From assembly GCA_964343305.1 (NCBI GenBank), contig CAYFJO010000084.1, positions 1 through 31,586 on the forward strand: DNA of 31,586 nucleotides, read 5' to 3'. The notes under the pieces were generated by a model. It searched no databases. It saw only the letters and a list, made by a program, of their open reading frames with translations, and was not told the origin of the DNA. A program made the translations under genes and the position numbers. Positions 15,270 to 23,269 of this stretch are shown here, piece after piece (the stretch's first letter is position 1; each line of letters opens with the position of its first letter). Origin of the DNA: CAYFJO01 sp964343305 (GTDB lineage Bacteria; Planctomycetota; Planctomycetia; Pirellulales; Pirellulaceae).

Positions 15270-16587
15270 TCGTCTTCGCAATGCGAAGTATTTCGCGGAT
15301 CTTCTCCAAACGCCGCGCAATTTCTGCTTCAAACCCACGATCGACTGGTCTATAGTACTCGCGATCAACGCTCAAATAATCTTGCTCGGCAACTCCGTCG
15401 TCGGCGTTGTGCGAGTACTCGTAGCCATCGCCGTGGCCGAGTCGTTTCGCGCCCGAGTAGTGTGAATCGCGCAAATAAACCGGCACCGGCAGCAATCGAC
15501 CTTCTTGCACATCGCGCGTCGCTTCGCCAATTCCGACCGTCGAGGCATTCGACTTCGGCGCACAAGCGAGATACGTCACCGCTTGTGCCAGCGTCAATTG
15601 ACATTCGGGCAGACCCACAAATTCGCACGCCTGCATCGCAGACACGGCCAACGTCAACGCTTGTGGATCGGCGTTGCCAATGTCTTCGCTGGCCAAGATG
15701 ATCAACCGCCGGCAAAGAAACCGCACGTCCTCTCCGCCCTCCAGCATGCGGGCCAGCCAATACAACGCGGCATCCGGATCGCTGCCGCGGAGGCTCTTGA
15801 TCAACGCACTGGCGGCATCGTAATGGGCGTCGCCGGTCGCGTCGTATTCCACCGCCTTGCGCTGCACGGACTCAGCGGCCAGTTCACGCGTAAACTCAAT
15901 TGGTGATTCGTCACTCGACAGCACGCCAATTTCGAGCGCCGACAGGGCTCGCCGAGCATCGCCGTCGCAAACTTCGGCCAGATAATCGAGAGCCTCGTCA
16001 TGGATGCGAACATCATACTGGCCAAGACCGCGGCTTTTGTCTTCCAGCGCGCGTCGCAACAACGATTGGATGTCGTCGGGCGAAAGCGGCTGAAACTGAA
16101 AAATTTGGCTGCGGCTGACCAGCGCGCTGTTGACGGCGAAAAACGGATTCGACGTTGTCGCGCCGACCAGCGTGACAATGCCCTCTTCGACATCCGGCAG
16201 CAACGCGTCTTGTTGGGCCTTGTTGAAGCGATGGATTTCGTCGATGAACAACAAGGTTCGCGAACCGCCCGTTGCCAATTCGTCGCGGGCGTTTTCCAGC
16301 ACAACTCGCAGATCCTTGACGCCACTGGTCACGGCGCTCAACTGCTGAAATCGACGTCGACTTTCGGTGGCCAGCAGACGCGCGAGCGTCGTTTTTCCTG
16401 TGCCTGGCGGACCGTAGAAGATCACTGAGCCCAGTCGATCGGCAGCCAGTAATCGACGCAGCAGCTTGCCTTCGCCAAGAAAATGCTGTTGACCAGCGAA
16501 TTCGTCGAGCGATCGGGGTCGCATGCGGGCCGCCAATGGCTGGGCTTTGCGAAGATTCGCGGCTTCCGACTGTTCAAACAGTGACAT
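15235..16587 (-). CDS. rarA: Replication-associated recombination protein RarA (MgsA)
   Basis: A 450-residue AAA+ ATPase acting at stalled replication forks, related to RuvB and clamp-loader proteins. It begins with the family's N-terminal PLAARMRPRSLDEFAGQQHFLG, then Walker A GPPGTGKT (59-66), Walker B LLFIDEIHRF (about 112-121), the sensor region LVGATTSNPFFAVN, and SRSQIFQFQPLS. The C-terminal tetramerisation region contains KSLRGSDPDAALYWLARMLEGGED, ASEDIGNADPQAL and YLRDSHYSGAKRLGHGDGYEYSHNAD, all typical. The final residues TDRKMGRQKDE come from one arm of the 29-bp inverted repeat, so the natural C-terminus was probably lengthened by repeat insertion. Divergent from the CBS gene. Confidence 0.95.
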   Translation of the reverse strand: MSLFEQSEAANLRKAQPLAARMRPRSLDEFAGQQHFLGEGKLLRRLLAADRLGSVIFYGPPGTGKTTLARLLATESRRRFQQLSAVTSGVKDLRVVLENARDELATGGSRTLLFIDEIHRFNKAQQDALLPDVEEGIVTLVGATTSNPFFAVNSALVSRSQIFQFQPLSPDDIQSLLRRALEDKSRGLGQYDVRIHDEALDYLAEVCDGDARRALSALEIGVLSSDESPIEFTRELAAESVQRKAVEYDATGDAHYDAASALIKSLRGSDPDAALYWLARMLEGGEDVRFLCRRLIILASEDIGNADPQALTLAVSAMQACEFVGLPECQLTLAQAVTYLACAPKSNASTVGIGEATRDVQEGRLLPVPVYLRDSHYSGAKRLGHGDGYEYSHNADDGVAEQDYLSVDREYYRPVDRGFEAEIARRLEKIREILRIAKTTDRKMGRQKDE

Positions 16588-16737
16588 GCAACCAGTTGTC
16601 GCATGCTCGATGAGTCATTTCAAGGGCTTGGCGATCGCGATTGTCGCTTCCCCCATCTTGACCGTGACATTTCTTCCATCGATCGTATAAGAGAGGCCGT
16701 CTCCCCGTTCGTCCCACCTTGATACAGGCATGTGAAA

Positions 16738-17154
16738 ATGGAACGTCCCCAAACAGCACGCGATATAATGGTCACTAAGTTGGTGACGCTTAAACCCGGC
16801 ATGGATGTTTTTGAAGCAATCGATCTCTTGCTCGATCACCAGATTTCCGGCGCGCCGGTGATCGACGCCGATGACCGGTTTGTTGGATTGTTTACGGAAA
16901 AGGATTGTTTGAGCATCATGGTCAGCGCGGCCAACCGTACGCTCACAACGACCAGCATCGACGGATTCATCAAAACGGAAACGCAGTCCGTCGACGAAGA
17001 GACCGATCTTCTGACAATCGCACAGATCTTTCTCGACACCCCGTATCGTCGCGTGCCGGTACTTCGCGGCGACAAGCTGGTCGGTCTAATCAGCCGCCGC
17101 GATGTGTTACAAGCCTGCCGCCAATTCCGCCGAGAATCTGCGGGCGGCGACTAG
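16738..17154 (+). CDS. Two-CBS-domain protein
   Basis: A 138-residue protein made of a pair of CBS domains and little else. The first domain runs from TARDIMVTKLVTLKPGMDVFEAIDLLLDHQISGAPVIDADDRFVGLFTEKDCL (about residues 6-60), the second from about residue 77, ending YRRVPVLRGDKLVGLISRRDVLQAC. Such stand-alone Bateman modules bind adenine nucleotides or S-adenosylmethionine and regulate partner proteins. ATG 16738 is chosen, with AGG about nine bases ahead; a GTG at 16732 would add two residues. No partner gene is adjacent: rarA is divergent upstream and the flippase convergent downstream. Confidence 0.9.
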   Translation: MERPQTARDIMVTKLVTLKPGMDVFEAIDLLLDHQISGAPVIDADDRFVGLFTEKDCLSIMVSAANRTLTTTSIDGFIKTETQSVDEETDLLTIAQIFLDTPYRRVPVLRGDKLVGLISRRDVLQACRQFRRESAGGD

Positions 17155-17174
17155 AGCGGGTGGTCAATCGAAAT

Positions 17175-18470
17175 CTACGGTCGCGCAACCGAAGGTGTCA
17201 TGCCGACGTTTGCAAATTTGGCGGTCGACAACGTCATTTGCTGCGGACTCTCTTGATGGGAAATCCAATACGCGATGCTAAACAACATGGCGAGCGTTGC
17301 ACAGGACGTGATCGATAGAGCCATGGCCGCACCCACACCAGAATAGCGCGGAATCAAGACGGCACCCAAAACCGTGATCAATCCAAAGGCAGCGATCCAA
17401 GTCACCACCTGCAGTCTTGGAAAACCAGTCGATGCGAGATACTTGCTCACCACGCTGATCAACGAAAACGCAAACACACCGGGCAGCATCCACCACATCA
17501 CCGCGACGGCAGGTAAGAAGTCTTCACCAAACGCGAGGTGAACGAACGGTCGCACCGTCAGCGCACAAAGGGCACACGCCAAACTCATACACGCCGTGAT
17601 GGCCAAGAGATTCTTGAGCGTCAAAATCCAGCGCCGATCTTTTGCCTGGACCAACGTCGGGAAAACCACCAACGCCAACGACTGCGGCAAAAACAACATG
17701 GCTTCCCAAATCTGGGCCGCGACCGAGTAATGACCCACCGCATGATCGCCGTGATACGCTTGCAGAACAAAAACGTTCACGCGAAGGACCAGGAATCCGA
17801 ACAGGCAGGCGATGTGCGACTTCATTCCGTATCGTAAACCCGATCGAAAGATCTCGGCGTCGAAGTTTCGTGAAAGTCCGTCGCTTCGCGCGAGAACAAC
17901 AAGCAACAGCGTGGCCGCCAATGTCCACGCAATCAATGTTACGACCAAGAACGTAACGACGCTGACGTGCATCGCACTCACGAGGATCACCGCCGCAAGC
18001 ACCAGTACATAAAGAACGATTTGAACAGCATTAAACGTGGTGATGCGTTGCATGCCCACCAGCAGATTGCTGCCCAACATGAAAAACATCCGTGCCGGAA
18101 CCATCAACGCACCCAGCCACAGGCATACGCTGGTGGCACCAATCTTCCATCCACCGGCGATCACAGCCAACGTCACGGTCAACGCCACAATTGTTCCGAA
18201 AACAACGGACACCAGCAAACTGTTGGTTAGCAATCCGCGCAGCAGTCGCTGGTTTTGGGCCAGCAAATACGCATTGCTCGACTGCAGTCCTAGAATCGAA
18301 AACTGAACGATGATCGTGGCCAACGTAATCGTTGCGAAATAGACGCCTTGTCCTTCGGGGCCAAGGAACCTGGCAATCACGGCGGTCGTCACGAAAATTA
18401 GCAACGCTATGAACACGCGCACGCCGGCAGTTTGAATCGTTTGCCAGCCTAGTTTTGAGAGTCGATTCAT
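17175..18470 (-). CDS. Polysaccharide flippase (Wzx-like, MOP superfamily)
   Basis: A 431-residue integral membrane protein with about 12 hydrophobic segments spread over the whole length, starting with RVFIALLIFVTTAVIARFLGPEGQGVYF, the signature N-terminus of oligosaccharide flippases. These carry undecaprenyl-linked repeat units from the inner to the outer face of the cytoplasmic membrane. It overlaps the heparinase-like gene by four bases (18467-18470), with UDP-ManNAcA genes further upstream, so it probably exports the glycan made by this cluster. The C-terminal 30 residues are hydrophilic. Substrate is not predictable from sequence. Confidence 0.88.
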   Translation of the reverse strand: MNRLSKLGWQTIQTAGVRVFIALLIFVTTAVIARFLGPEGQGVYFATITLATIIVQFSILGLQSSNAYLLAQNQRLLRGLLTNSLLVSVVFGTIVALTVTLAVIAGGWKIGATSVCLWLGALMVPARMFFMLGSNLLVGMQRITTFNAVQIVLYVLVLAAVILVSAMHVSVVTFLVVTLIAWTLAATLLLVVLARSDGLSRNFDAEIFRSGLRYGMKSHIACLFGFLVLRVNVFVLQAYHGDHAVGHYSVAAQIWEAMLFLPQSLALVVFPTLVQAKDRRWILTLKNLLAITACMSLACALCALTVRPFVHLAFGEDFLPAVAVMWWMLPGVFAFSLISVVSKYLASTGFPRLQVVTWIAAFGLITVLGAVLIPRYSGVGAAMALSITSCATLAMLFSIAYWISHQESPQQMTLSTAKFANVGMTPSVARP

Positions 18471-20503
18471 GCCGGTTCAATGAGAATCCGCAGCGATAAC
18501 AACTTGCCGGTGCGTTTCCACACGAGCCGCTTCGACTGTTCGCTGCGCCCGTAGGTGGACGAGACGCGGGCCGGCTCAATCGAAAATGTCCAGTCCGCGG
18601 GAGCGTCCCACCGCAGCGTGAACGTCTTGCCGCTCTGCGTAAGCCGGACCTCGCTCTTGTGAATTTGCTCGACTTCAACTCCCGCGGCGAGATGCAACGG
18701 AATTCGCGTTTCGTGTTCGCCCTCGCCTTCGAACTCGTCGACGACTTCAAGAGCATGCCGCTGATGATCGAGCGTGATGGTCCGCACGGGCGTCACGGGA
18801 TGCATCAGTCGCTGGTAACCTGAATGACTCCCTTGAAACGTGTCTTTCACATCGCTGGTGGTCCAACATCTTAAGACGGGTTGAGCGTCGTCGTGCAACG
18901 CCCAAAGATTGTCCGGATGAACGAAGCGGTTCATTTCCTGGCCATCGATCTGTGGCGTGTTGTGCGATGCGGTTGAGCGAAATTCGTTGCGGTCCTGGTA
19001 GGAACTTGTGTACGTAAAACAACCGCAATCCGTGATCAGCAGCACGCCGTTCAACACCGCATCAAACGACAGGCAGTCGTTATGTCCGTGGCCGCCGCGT
19101 CCCCCCTGCCCAACGGGGCCGCAATCGATGAAGACGTGATCTCGCTCGTTGCGCATGATGAAGTTGCCGCCATCGGGAAACGCCTGCGACTTATCTGTAG
19201 GACGGATTGCCAATCCGTCCGCGGACTTTGTGGACGGATTGGCAATCCGTCCTACGGCGGCACTCTCGCCAACAAGCCACCATACTTCGACGTTTGATCC
19301 ATCATCGCTTGCGAGCAATTCCACATCACCCACCGTCGCACCCACGAGCGCCGACAAGTAGCGATGGTCGTTCATCGCTTGGCCGCCCATTGGCAACGCC
19401 CGTCCGTCATCCGCGTCGCCAAGCAGCGGAATCGTGCCATCGGGCCGGCTGTACGCGCGAGCGAATTTGGCCATCGCAACTAAACGCTGTTTGTATTCAG
19501 GCAAGACACCCACACCTCGCGCGTTGGCATACATCACGGGAAACAAAAACAGCTCGAGCACCAGGCGATGGTAGGCGGTCGACGCTTCGAAATCGACGCC
19601 ATCCGGAAAGACCTGTTTGACGATTTCGTCTTCGAGCAGCTTCCAGCCTTGTTGCTGCCATCGTTGAGCCGTCGCACCTTGGCCGAAAAACAACCCGGTG
19701 AACATCATTCCAGCGGCGTCGGCTGTGCAGTGGTTGCCGTTGACGTCCGAGTATTCGAGATATCGCTCGGTAAAGATTCCATGTGAAAAGAGGTTGCACA
19801 ACAGCCGCTCGCGAAACGGCTCGCTCGACCACTCGGGGCTATCCTTGAACATATGAAAGAACCACGTCCAAGTGAAGATCCGCAAGGCGACTTCCATCGT
19901 GCAGGTGTAGTTGACGCCGATGTTAAACGGATTCTCGTCGAACCAATGCTGGAGCGTGTCGCGGACAAAGGCCGCGTAGTACTCTTCGCCAGTCAAACAA
20001 TACGCTTGTCCAACGGGAATCAACCACTGCATCCGCGAGACTTCCCAAGGAAATTTTACGTCGCTCGGTTGATCGGGATTGCAGTACTCGATGTTGGCCG
20101 ACGCGATCTTGGGCCAGGCAAATCCACTTCGATAGTCGCGGTGCCAGTCGATGCGATCGCCTAGATGGGCTTCGCCCGATCCAAGTAGATCAACATAGTG
20201 GGCCATCGCACGCTCGGCCGCACCAAGAATGCGGCGTTCGTCGCCGGGACAGACCGACTGGTAAACGTCACGATCTCTGGGGATTGCCGCAAAGTACGGC
20301 AAGTTGCTCAGCCGCTGCCACATTTGGTCGATGCTGCGATCGCCCGTCGCGCGGAGAAGCGACCTCGTCGTAATCGCGGTGCGACGCGACGCAATGGGCA
20401 GCCGATCGAGCGAGCGGTTGAATTCCAGGAGCAACCGTCGTGCCAGGACGTGCGGTGGCTTTTGAAAGATCCTTTTGATGCGATTCAAACTCAGCGTTGC
20501 CAT
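18467..20503 (-). CDS. Heparinase II/III-family polysaccharide lyase
   Basis: A 678-residue protein of the heparinase II/III and alginate-lyase type. The N-terminal part forms the alpha toroid, with WHRDYRSGFAWPKI, FPWEVSRMQWL, NYTCTMEVALRIFTWTW and SDVNGNHCTADAAGM, followed by DGVDFEASTAYHRLVLELFLFP. The C-terminal beta-sandwich begins at HVFIDCGPVGQGGRGGHGHNDCLSFDAV, the family's H-G-H-x-D motif, then DCGCFTY and NTPQIDGQEM. There is no clear signal peptide, as is usual for copies inside capsule/exopolysaccharide clusters. Residues about 416-436 (GRIANPS...DGLAIRPT) are encoded by two inverted copies of a palindromic repeat inserted in frame between the two domains. It starts at ATG 20503 and overlaps the flippase gene. 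Likely role: cleaving or editing the cluster's uronic-acid-containing glycan. Confidence 0.88.
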   Translation of the reverse strand: MATLSLNRIKRIFQKPPHVLARRLLLEFNRSLDRLPIASRRTAITTRSLLRATGDRSIDQMWQRLSNLPYFAAIPRDRDVYQSVCPGDERRILGAAERAMAHYVDLLGSGEAHLGDRIDWHRDYRSGFAWPKIASANIEYCNPDQPSDVKFPWEVSRMQWLIPVGQAYCLTGEEYYAAFVRDTLQHWFDENPFNIGVNYTCTMEVALRIFTWTWFFHMFKDSPEWSSEPFRERLLCNLFSHGIFTERYLEYSDVNGNHCTADAAGMMFTGLFFGQGATAQRWQQQGWKLLEDEIVKQVFPDGVDFEASTAYHRLVLELFLFPVMYANARGVGVLPEYKQRLVAMAKFARAYSRPDGTIPLLGDADDGRALPMGGQAMNDHRYLSALVGATVGDVELLASDDGSNVEVWWLVGESAAVGRIANPSTKSADGLAIRPTDKSQAFPDGGNFIMRNERDHVFIDCGPVGQGGRGGHGHNDCLSFDAVLNGVLLITDCGCFTYTSSYQDRNEFRSTASHNTPQIDGQEMNRFVHPDNLWALHDDAQPVLRCWTTSDVKDTFQGSHSGYQRLMHPVTPVRTITLDHQRHALEVVDEFEGEGEHETRIPLHLAAGVEVEQIHKSEVRLTQSGKTFTLRWDAPADWTFSIEPARVSSTYGRSEQSKRLVWKRTGKLLSLRILIEPA
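19197..19255. repeat. GGATTGGCAATCC palindromes, copies 2 and 3, inside a CDS
   Basis: Two 24-bp units at 19197-19220 and 19232-19255 are exact reverse complements of each other, with an 11-base spacer, and each unit is itself palindromic around GGATTGCCAATCC. The second is identical to 13692-13715. Both lie in frame in the heparinase-like gene. Confidence 0.88.
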
Positions 20504-20529
20504 GCGACCGTCTATCTGTTTAGTGGCCA

Positions 20530-20560
20530 GACTTCCGAAGTTAAAGAAGACTTCGGAAGT
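20530..20560. repeat. ACTTCCGAAGT palindrome, copy 3
   Basis: Arms ACTTCCGAAGT and ACTTCGGAAGT (11 bp, perfect) around the loop TAAAGAAG. It lies in the 63-base gap between wecC and the heparinase-like gene, where it could either stabilise the transcript or attenuate reading into the lyase. Confidence 0.75.
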
Positions 20561-20566
20561 GGTGAA

Positions 20567-21844
20567 TCACGCGACGGCTCGAATCGCGCTGCGCCATGTG
20601 CCGCGTGTGTCGACAAGGATTTTTTGGCCGAGAATCGATGGATGGATTGCCTTAAACTCGTTGTGATCCGTCAGCAGCACGAGCACATCACAGCGGCGGA
20701 GAACGTCGTCGAGATCGACCAGCGGAAATTCGTCGAACGTTTCGGCGGTCAGATACGGATCGCAGGCGAGAACTTCGCCGACGCGTGATTGCCTCAAGGC
20801 GCGAACGATTTCCAAACTCGGACTCTCGCGGATGTCGTCCACATCCGCCTTGTAAGTTAGACCCAGGCAGCCGATGGTTTTCGCGTTGTTGGCGCTGACC
20901 ACTTGGCGAACAGCTTCGACCACATGTTTGGGTTTGCGATGGTTGACCTCGCGAGCCTGCCGCATCAACGGAGTCAATTCCGGCGCACCGTGAATCAAGA
21001 ACCACGGATCGACACTGATGCAATGCCCGCCCACACCCGGACCGGGCGTCAAGATGTTGACGCGCGGATGTTTGTTTGCCAGCTCGATGATTTCAAACGG
21101 ATCGGCTTCAAGCCGTCCGGCCAGCATCGACAGTTCGTTAGCAAAAGCGATGTTGACATCGCGATAAGCGTTTTCGACCAGTTTGACCATCTCGCCCGTC
21201 ACCGCGTCCGTGGGCCAGACTCGGCCGGTGACGAACGACTCGTAAAAATCCTTGGCGACTTCCGCACACTTGGGCGTGACGCCACCCACGATGCGATCGT
21301 TTTCCACGGCTTCGATCAGAATGCGGCCCGGCAAAACGCGTTCTGGACAGTAGGCCACAAACACATCGCGGCCAATTTCCAGTTCGTCGGGAATCGCTTC
21401 GCCGGCAACGATGGTGTTGGTCGTTCCGGGAGGGCTCGTCGATTCGAGAATGATCAAGTTGCCTTTGCGAACGTACGGCCGAATCGCGCGGGCTGCCTCC
21501 AACACGTACGAGGCATCGGGAGCCTTGTCTTGCGTGATGGGCGTTGGCACGCAAATCATGAAGACGTCGGCCGGACCGGACTGGAGAGATGCCGTAAGGT
21601 TTCCTTGATCAACGACGGATTCCACGAGTTCGCCCAAATGTGGCTCATGGATGTGAATCTCGCCGCGATTGATCGTTTCGACAATGTGCTCGAACACATC
21701 GACGCCGCGAACGTCATGGCCGCGACTGGCCAGCACAGCCGCCGTGGGCAATCCGATATATCCCAAGCCAACCACACAGACGGACAGCGTCGCCGACCCG
21801 TTCGTACTTTGGATAGCCATTGTTGATTGTGCGATTTCAGTCAC
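20567..21844 (-). CDS. wecC: UDP-N-acetyl-D-mannosamine dehydrogenase-like (WecC/UDP-sugar dehydrogenase)
   Basis: NAD-dependent UDP-sugar 6-dehydrogenase of the WecC branch, oxidising UDP-ManNAc to UDP-ManNAcA. The N-terminal Rossmann motif is VGLGYIGLPTA, with CVPTP, ESTSPPGTT and ERVLPG typical of the UDP-HexNAc subgroup. The catalytic cysteine lies in GPGVGGHCISVDPWF, and GLTYKADVDDIRESPS starts the C-terminal domain. The annotated start is GTG 21844, with GGAGAG eight bases ahead; this gives 425 residues and a 22-base gap after wecB. A longer frame to 21898 would overlap wecB and lacks family similarity; ATG 21820 is another possibility. Paired with wecB upstream, which makes its substrate. 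Confidence 0.92.
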   Translation of the reverse strand: MTEIAQSTMAIQSTNGSATLSVCVVGLGYIGLPTAAVLASRGHDVRGVDVFEHIVETINRGEIHIHEPHLGELVESVVDQGNLTASLQSGPADVFMICVPTPITQDKAPDASYVLEAARAIRPYVRKGNLIILESTSPPGTTNTIVAGEAIPDELEIGRDVFVAYCPERVLPGRILIEAVENDRIVGGVTPKCAEVAKDFYESFVTGRVWPTDAVTGEMVKLVENAYRDVNIAFANELSMLAGRLEADPFEIIELANKHPRVNILTPGPGVGGHCISVDPWFLIHGAPELTPLMRQAREVNHRKPKHVVEAVRQVVSANNAKTIGCLGLTYKADVDDIRESPSLEIVRALRQSRVGEVLACDPYLTAETFDEFPLVDLDDVLRRCDVLVLLTDHNEFKAIHPSILGQKILVDTRGTWRSAIRAVA

Positions 21845-21866
21845 AACATTCTCTCCGTAGATTGAT

Positions 21867-23021
21867 TTATGCAGCAACGCGGGAAGGTCGAGCGGCACTC
21901 CATGTCCGCGATTTCATCAATTCGACAATGCGCTGCGCGGCACGGCCGTCTCCATACGGGTTCTCATCAATCTGTCGATTGACGTACTCGGCGTAATCGT
22001 TCAATAGCAGCGACGCTGCGCTGATGATTTCTTCCTTGTCGGTTCCGACGAGTTGAACCGCGCCGGCATCGACAGCTTCGGGGCGTTCAGTCGTGTCTCG
22101 CATGACCAGCACTGGCTTCTTGAGTGACGGAGCTTCTTCTTGAACACCGCCAGAGTCCGTCAGAATCAAATAGGACTGGTCCATCAACCAGACGAATTCC
22201 GGATAGCACGCAGGTTCGGTCAGATGAATGTTCTCGCGATCGCCCAGCAATCGAAACACGGGATCACGTACGTTTGGATTCAAATGCACTGGGTAAATGA
22301 ATTGCGCGTCGGCGAACGTGTCGGCCAGCGCGGCGATGGCGCTGCACATCGATTCGAATTTTTTACCGAAATTCTCGCGGCGATGTCCGGTGATTAGAAC
22401 CAGTCGTTGGCCGTCCAACATCGGATACCGCTGGCGCCAATAGTCATCGCGCCCGCGTTCTCGTTCGACCGTCGAGAGAAGTGCGTCGATGACAGTGTTG
22501 CCAGTGACGTGGACGGTGTGTTTGGGAGTCCACTCTGCCAACAAATTGTCGGCGGCACGTTGCGTTGGCGCACAATTGAGTAATGCGGTGATGCCGGCAA
22601 CTCGGCGGTTAAATTCTTCGGGCCAAGGTGATTGAAGATTGCCGGTGCGCAGTCCCGCTTCGACATGGACGAATGGCAGATTCCGATAGAAAGCCGCGAT
22701 CGAGGCACACATGACGGTGGTCGTGTCACCCTGCGCGACGACGCAGTTGGGTTGCGTTCGGCTGATCGTTTCGTCGATCGCAGTGATACACCGACTGGTG
22801 ATCTGGGCAAGTGATTGGTTGGGCCGCATCAACTGCAAGTCGACGTCGGCGGTGATTTCAAAATAGTCGGCAACTTGGGCCAGCATTTCACGGTGTTGTC
22901 CCGTGAAGCAAATGATCGGGTCCACGTCGCGTCCGTGGCGATAGCACTCCTTGACCACGGGAGCCATCTTAATACCTTCGGGACGAGTGCCGACGATCAG
23001 CAGGGGTCGTAGCGTTTCCAA
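21867..23021 (-). CDS. wecB: UDP-N-acetylglucosamine 2-epimerase (non-hydrolysing)
   Basis: Interconverts UDP-GlcNAc and UDP-ManNAc. Landmarks are LLIVGTRPEGIKMAPVV at the N-terminus, CFTGQHREML, VVAQGDTTTVM, FVHVEAGLRTG, LITGHRRENFG, YPVHLNPNVRDPV and LILTDSGGVQEEAPSL, followed by LVMRDTTERPEAVDAG. All are characteristic of the family. The start is a TTG at 23021 with AAAGGA at suitable spacing, giving 384 residues; the frame also offers TTG 23066, which adds 15 residues outside the family. First gene of the wecB-wecC-lyase-flippase cluster. Confidence 0.95.
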   Translation of the reverse strand: METLRPLLIVGTRPEGIKMAPVVKECYRHGRDVDPIICFTGQHREMLAQVADYFEITADVDLQLMRPNQSLAQITSRCITAIDETISRTQPNCVVAQGDTTTVMCASIAAFYRNLPFVHVEAGLRTGNLQSPWPEEFNRRVAGITALLNCAPTQRAADNLLAEWTPKHTVHVTGNTVIDALLSTVERERGRDDYWRQRYPMLDGQRLVLITGHRRENFGKKFESMCSAIAALADTFADAQFIYPVHLNPNVRDPVFRLLGDRENIHLTEPACYPEFVWLMDQSYLILTDSGGVQEEAPSLKKPVLVMRDTTERPEAVDAGAVQLVGTDKEEIISAASLLLNDYAEYVNRQIDENPYGDGRAAQRIVELMKSRTWSAARPSRVAA

Positions 23022-23168
23022 ATCGAATCCTTTCGAGGAAAAATGGGTGCGGGACGATATCAGCAACCCCGTAGTGAAGCAAGATCGGAAAGGAGTTTAT
23101 GACGAAATCAGGCGCAGGAACGGGTTCGTAGTGATAGCAGTGTCTGATTGAACTTCCCATGGGATCGT

Positions 23169-23240
23169 GTGCCACTGGCTCTGCCAGTGCAAATCCTGAT
23201 GGTGTTAGTACTTGCGAAGCACTGGCAGAGCCAGTGGCAC
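23169..23240. repeat. Nested palindromic repeat (22-bp arms)
   Basis: The unit at 23169-23190 begins GTGCCACTGGC and ends GCCAGTGC; its exact reverse complement is at 23219-23240. Each arm contains its own palindrome CACTGGC-TCT-GCCAGTG. It lies in the gap between the HPF-like fusion gene and wecB, and may act as a terminator for the former. Confidence 0.85.
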
Positions 23241-23251
23241 CCCAACTTTCT

Positions 23252-23269
23252 ACTTTGACAAAGCACTAG
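23252..23269 (-). repeat. 18-bp gene-end repeat, copy 2
   Basis: On the minus strand this reads CTAGTGCTTTGTCAAAGT, identical to 6355-6372. Its CTAG provides the TAG stop of the upstream gene (23266-23268). Confidence 0.8.

Noticed and set aside
20903..21826. A 307-codon plus-strand frame opposite wecC
   Set aside because: The minus strand encodes an intact WecC with all motifs; the plus frame has no domain features.
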